Positions 33,977 to 36,724 of a stretch of DNA of 36,724 bases are shown piece after piece; the stretch's first letter is position 1; the number at the start of each line of letters is the position of its first letter. Below the pieces are notes generated by a model. The model ran no database searches. It saw only the letters and a list, made by a program, of their open reading frames with translations, and was not told the origin of the DNA. A program made the position numbers and the translations under genes. The stretch comes from Candidatus Woesearchaeota archaeon (lineage in GTDB: Archaea; Nanobdellota; Nanobdellia; Woesearchaeales; GW2011-AR9), in assembly GCA_013331635.1 (NCBI GenBank), contig DUFZ01000020.1, positions 15,790-52,513 of the forward strand, read 5' to 3'.

Positions 33977-35182
33977 ATGAGAATACTCGTTATTTCATTT
34001 TATTTTGAGCCTGATTTGTGCGCTGGCTCTTTCAGGACATCATCATTTGTTAAGGCTCTGAGGAACGCTATCACTGCCGAGGATACAGTTGATGTTATTA
34101 CTACCCTGCCCAACCGCTATGGTTCCTATCGCGTGGAAACCTCGGAACTAGAAATAGACTCGAACATAACAATCAGGAGAATCAGAGTTCCTTTTCATAA
34201 AAGCGGTTTTTATGATCAGGCAAAATCTTTTTTTGTATATTTTTTTAATTCATTGCGATTTGTTAGGAGTAGGGAGTATGATGTTGTTTTTGCAACATCA
34301 AGTCGTCTGTTTAGTGCTTTTCTCGGAGCGGTGATTTCGAAATGTAAGCGTAAGCCGCTGTATCTTGATATAAGGGACATATTCACTGATACGCTGCAAT
34401 CAATTCTGGGGAAAACAAAACTTAAATACATTATCCCGGTTTTTCTTCTTGTCGAGAAGTTTGTAATGGAAAGCGCAGGTAAGATTAATCTAGTCTCAAA
34501 AGGTTTTGATGGTTACTTTTTGAAGAAGTATAAGAAGAATTACTCTTATTTTACCAATGGGATAGATGATGAATTTATAGAAGACAGTTTAATTGCGGTT
34601 GCCGTTGCTCCTATAGCCACTGGGAAAATTATATTTACATATACGGGCAATATAGGAGAGGGGCAGGGCCTTGAGAAGATAGTCCCTTACATTGCTGCGA
34701 GATATAAAAATATTGAATTTATTATTATAGGTGATGGAGGTCGAAAAGGTACTTTAGAAAAAAGTATAACTCATTTGCATAATGTAAAGATCATAGCACC
34801 GATAAATAGAAAAGATTTAATAGCTTTTTACAAAAAAAGTGATATTCTTTTCTTGCATTTAAATAGTTATGAGGCCTTTAAAAAAGTGCTTCCCTCAAAG
34901 ATTTTTGAGTATGCAGCTATGTATAAGCCGATTATCGCGGGAGTCGATGGATATTCAAAGGAATTTTTAGAGGAGAATCTTCCTGATAGTCTAATCTTCC
35001 GGCCATGTGATATTGACGATTTTTGCATGAAATATGAGAACTATTCTGGCATCGTAGATGTGAAAAGCAGGAAAAGGTTCATTGCTAAATTTTCACGGCA
35101 GAATATTATGAATGAAATGGCAGGAGACTTTCTGGACTTTTCCCGTAAAACCGTGAAGGCAGTGCCTAAAAAGACGCAATGA
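33977..35182 (+). CDS. Glycosyltransferase family 4 (WbuB-like)
   Basis: A 401-residue GT-B enzyme. The N-terminus MRILVISFYFEPDLCAGSFR is typical of WbuB-type GT4 proteins that have a PPD/EPD-GS-xR loop. The middle has FTYTGNIGEGQGLEKIV and FIIIGDGGRKGTLEK; the donor site has LPSKIFEYAAMYKPIIAG, the family's version of the EX7E helix. WbuB-like enzymes add amino-deoxy sugars to a lipid-linked GlcNAc-type acceptor. The 133-base spacer before it is AT-rich and contains only a weak hairpin (about 33908-33934), so a promoter or internal terminator there is possible but not supported. The stop overlaps the next ATG. Confidence 0.9.
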   Translation: MRILVISFYFEPDLCAGSFRTSSFVKALRNAITAEDTVDVITTLPNRYGSYRVETSELEIDSNITIRRIRVPFHKSGFYDQAKSFFVYFFNSLRFVRSREYDVVFATSSRLFSAFLGAVISKCKRKPLYLDIRDIFTDTLQSILGKTKLKYIIPVFLLVEKFVMESAGKINLVSKGFDGYFLKKYKKNYSYFTNGIDDEFIEDSLIAVAVAPIATGKIIFTYTGNIGEGQGLEKIVPYIAARYKNIEFIIIGDGGRKGTLEKSITHLHNVKIIAPINRKDLIAFYKKSDILFLHLNSYEAFKKVLPSKIFEYAAMYKPIIAGVDGYSKEFLEENLPDSLIFRPCDIDDFCMKYENYSGIVDVKSRKRFIAKFSRQNIMNEMAGDFLDFSRKTVKAVPKKTQ

Positions 35183-36156
35183 GAGTTTTGGTCACAGGAG
35201 CTAACGGCTTTGTGGGAAGCTCACTATGTAAGACATTATCTGGGAGGGGATATTTTGTAAGGGCAGCAGTAAGATCTATGGAGAAGTCTTTCTCTCCCGC
35301 TGATGCTATGGAATGTATTCAGGTCGGTGAAATTGGTCCCAACACTGATTGGGCTGTTGCGCTGCGCGGCATTGATGTTGTTGCTCACCTCGCCTCACGA
35401 GTGCATATAATGCGAGATGCCTCCACCAATCCGTCTGATGACTACCGGAGAGTCAATATTGAGGGGACAAGGACGCTTGCAGAAGCTGCAGTGAAAGCGG
35501 GGGTGAGTCGTTGTATTTTTTTAAGTACTATAAAAGTAAGCGGAGAACAAACAACTGATCGGGCCTTTGTTGAAACTGATATATCTCCTAAGATGGATCC
35601 TTATTCCATATCAAAAAATGAGGCTGAGTTAGCATTAAATAGTATTGCTGATAAATTAGGCTTGGAAGTTGTTATTATACGCCCACCGCTTGTTTACGGA
35701 CCGGGGGTGAAAGCTAATTTTTTGCGATTGATTGATATGGTAAACAAGAATATTCCGTTGCCACTGTCCTTAGTGAGGAATAAACGAAGCATGATTTATG
35801 TTGGCAATCTTACTGACGCAATCATAAAGTGCATTGAACACAAAAGTGCAGCTAATAAAACTTTTTTAATTAGTGATGGACAGGATATTTCTACTTCTGA
35901 ATTAATAAAGATGATAGCAAAGGCAATGGGTAAAAAGCCAAGTCTATTACCGTTACCACCCTCCTTAATAAAGGCCCTTGGTAAACTTGCAGGGAAAAGC
36001 TTGGAAGTGGATCGCCTGGTCGGTTCTCTGCGTGTTGACAGCACCAAAATCAGAAAAATGCTTGGATGGAAGCCGCCTTTTACTATAGAAGAAGGGATAT
36101 CTGAAACAGTTAGATGGTATATGGACATGAATAAAGACGCAACAAAAAGAGGTTAA
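35179..36156 (+). CDS. NAD-dependent epimerase/dehydratase, WbpV/FnlB-like 4-keto reductase
   Basis: A 325-residue extended SDR with the NAD loop VTGANGFVG at 5-13, HLASRVHIM at 70-78, a FLST strand with Ser116, and the YSISK catalytic pair Tyr142-Lys146. PPLVYGPGVKANF and KPPFTIEEGISETVRWY are typical of the group that reduces UDP-4-keto-6-deoxy sugars to QuiNAc- or FucNAc-type products. It starts in an ATGA overlap with the GT4 gene. The next gene is a 4,6-dehydratase that would make the 4-keto substrate, which supports the role. Which epimer is made cannot be told. Confidence 0.85.
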   Translation: MRVLVTGANGFVGSSLCKTLSGRGYFVRAAVRSMEKSFSPADAMECIQVGEIGPNTDWAVALRGIDVVAHLASRVHIMRDASTNPSDDYRRVNIEGTRTLAEAAVKAGVSRCIFLSTIKVSGEQTTDRAFVETDISPKMDPYSISKNEAELALNSIADKLGLEVVIIRPPLVYGPGVKANFLRLIDMVNKNIPLPLSLVRNKRSMIYVGNLTDAIIKCIEHKSAANKTFLISDGQDISTSELIKMIAKAMGKKPSLLPLPPSLIKALGKLAGKSLEVDRLVGSLRVDSTKIRKMLGWKPPFTIEEGISETVRWYMDMNKDATKRG

Positions 36157-36157
36157 T

Positions 36158-36724
36158 ATGGATTCTGTATTGAAATTAATAGGCAGAGATGCTGAGTTAT
36201 TTGATGAAGACATTAAGTTGCATGATAAGAAAATTCGTGAACTTGTTAAGGGTAGCCATTTTCTTGTGATCGGAGGCGCTGGGTCGATTGGTCAGGCGGT
36301 TGTCAAAGAAATATTCAAGAGAGACCCCAAAGTTCTTCATGTTGTTGATATCAGTGAAAATAATTTGGTTGAGCTTGTTCGTGATATTCGGAGCTCGGTG
36401 GGCTATATTAAGGGGGATTTTCAGACCCTCCCTCTCGATTGCGGTTCGGTAGAGTATGAGGCCTTTATTGGTAGTCAAAGGCCTTATGATTATGTCCTCA
36501 ACCTCTCAGCTTTGAAGCATGTTCGAAGTGAGAAAGACCCATATACTCTTATGCGTCTTATTGATGTCAATATATTTAATACGGATAAGCTTGCTGGCCA
36601 GGTAGCTCAAGGAAATAGTAAAAAGTATTTTTGTGTTTCAACGGATAAGGCGACAAACCCGGTGAATATGATGGGAGCTTCTAAAAGAATAATGGAAATG
36701 TTTTTGATGCGGCGAAGTCTTGAA
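36158..36724 (+). CDS. UDP-sugar 4,6-dehydratase (FlaA1/WbpM type, without membrane domain), partial
   Basis: The first 189 codons of a gene that runs off the window. AGAGG at 36148-36152 sets the ATG at 36158. About 33 leading residues precede the nucleotide loop FLVIGGAGSIG at 35-45. Further on are DYVLNLSALKHV, the SDR-type strand with Ser161 in VSTDKA, and NPVNMMGASKR, where a Met-x3-Lys pair (Met172, Lys176) replaces the usual Tyr-x3-Lys, as in FlaA1, PglF and WbpM. These enzymes turn UDP-GlcNAc into a 4-keto-6-deoxy sugar nucleotide. No transmembrane N-terminus is present, so this is the short soluble form. Confidence 0.9.
   Translation, partial: MDSVLKLIGRDAELFDEDIKLHDKKIRELVKGSHFLVIGGAGSIGQAVVKEIFKRDPKVLHVVDISENNLVELVRDIRSSVGYIKGDFQTLPLDCGSVEYEAFIGSQRPYDYVLNLSALKHVRSEKDPYTLMRLIDVNIFNTDKLAGQVAQGNSKKYFCVSTDKATNPVNMMGASKRIMEMFLMRRSLE

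Noticed and set aside
1-36724. JUMPstart/ops (GGCGGTAG) element, CRISPR array or tRNA
   Set aside because: I looked for an ops-like motif in the spacers, regular repeats and tRNA-like cloverleaves and saw none that hold up.

Overview
The window is a surface polysaccharide locus (O-antigen or capsule type). All its genes lie on the + strand, mostly at operon-like spacing with many 1-4 base overlaps. The organism is almost certainly a Gram-negative bacterium: there is a Wzx-type flippase, a Wzy-type polymerase candidate, several glycosyltransferases, a non-hydrolysing UDP-GlcNAc 2-epimerase and WbpV/FlaA1-type nucleotide-sugar enzymes. I cannot name the genus. Pseudomonadota or Desulfobacterota would fit, but that is a guess from gene content.

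Layout. Bases 1-2219 hold a VOC-fold protein, an amputated methyltransferase and two SDR oxidoreductases. Bases 2257-9789 are AT-rich and hold a B12-binding radical SAM enzyme, an unassigned GT-B-like protein, a GT10 fucosyltransferase-like protein, Wzx, a Wzy candidate and an FkbM methyltransferase. Bases 9906-14861 hold a GT11 fucosyltransferase-like protein, two GT2 enzymes and a large GT-C-like membrane protein. Bases 14872-16088 are an IS3-family element with a visible 4-base target duplication. Bases 16142-21646 hold a methyltransferase stub, a radical SAM/SPASM enzyme, three methyltransferases in a row and an OafA-type acyltransferase. Bases 21749-24565 hold a 49-residue protein, another methyltransferase, the 3' end of a group II intron sitting inside a broken IS3-family transposase gene, and an acetyltransferase whose natural start seems to have been removed by that IS. 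Bases 24627-36724 hold AsnB, a GT4 enzyme, a Gfo/Idh oxidoreductase, a two-domain ADH-Gfo/Idh fusion, WecB, a heparinase II/III-family protein, a second GT4 enzyme, a WbpV-like epimerase/dehydrogenase and the beginning of a 4,6-dehydratase that runs off the window.

How the genes work together (inference). The late block makes and modifies amino-sugar nucleotides (WecB, the dehydrogenases, the epimerase, the 4,6-dehydratase, possible AsnB amidation). The glycosyltransferases assemble a repeat unit on a lipid carrier. The methyl-, acetyl- and OafA-type acyltransferases decorate it. Wzx flips it and Wzy polymerises it. Two fucosyltransferase families are present, but no GDP-fucose synthesis gene is in the window.

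The most striking signal is structural. At least four gene scars lie at block boundaries: three 5' stubs (469-618, 16142-16255, 26499-26546) and one 3' remnant (11855-11938) that matches the end of the intact methyltransferase at 21895-22917. One methyltransferase has an ATA where its start codon should be. There are also two different IS3-family elements and a group II intron fragment. Base composition changes visibly between blocks. The locus looks like a recombination mosaic in which old joints can still be read. I did not find a clearly new defence or signalling system. The least characterised biochemistry is the Gfo/Idh + two-domain oxidoreductase + heparinase module and the two radical SAM enzymes.
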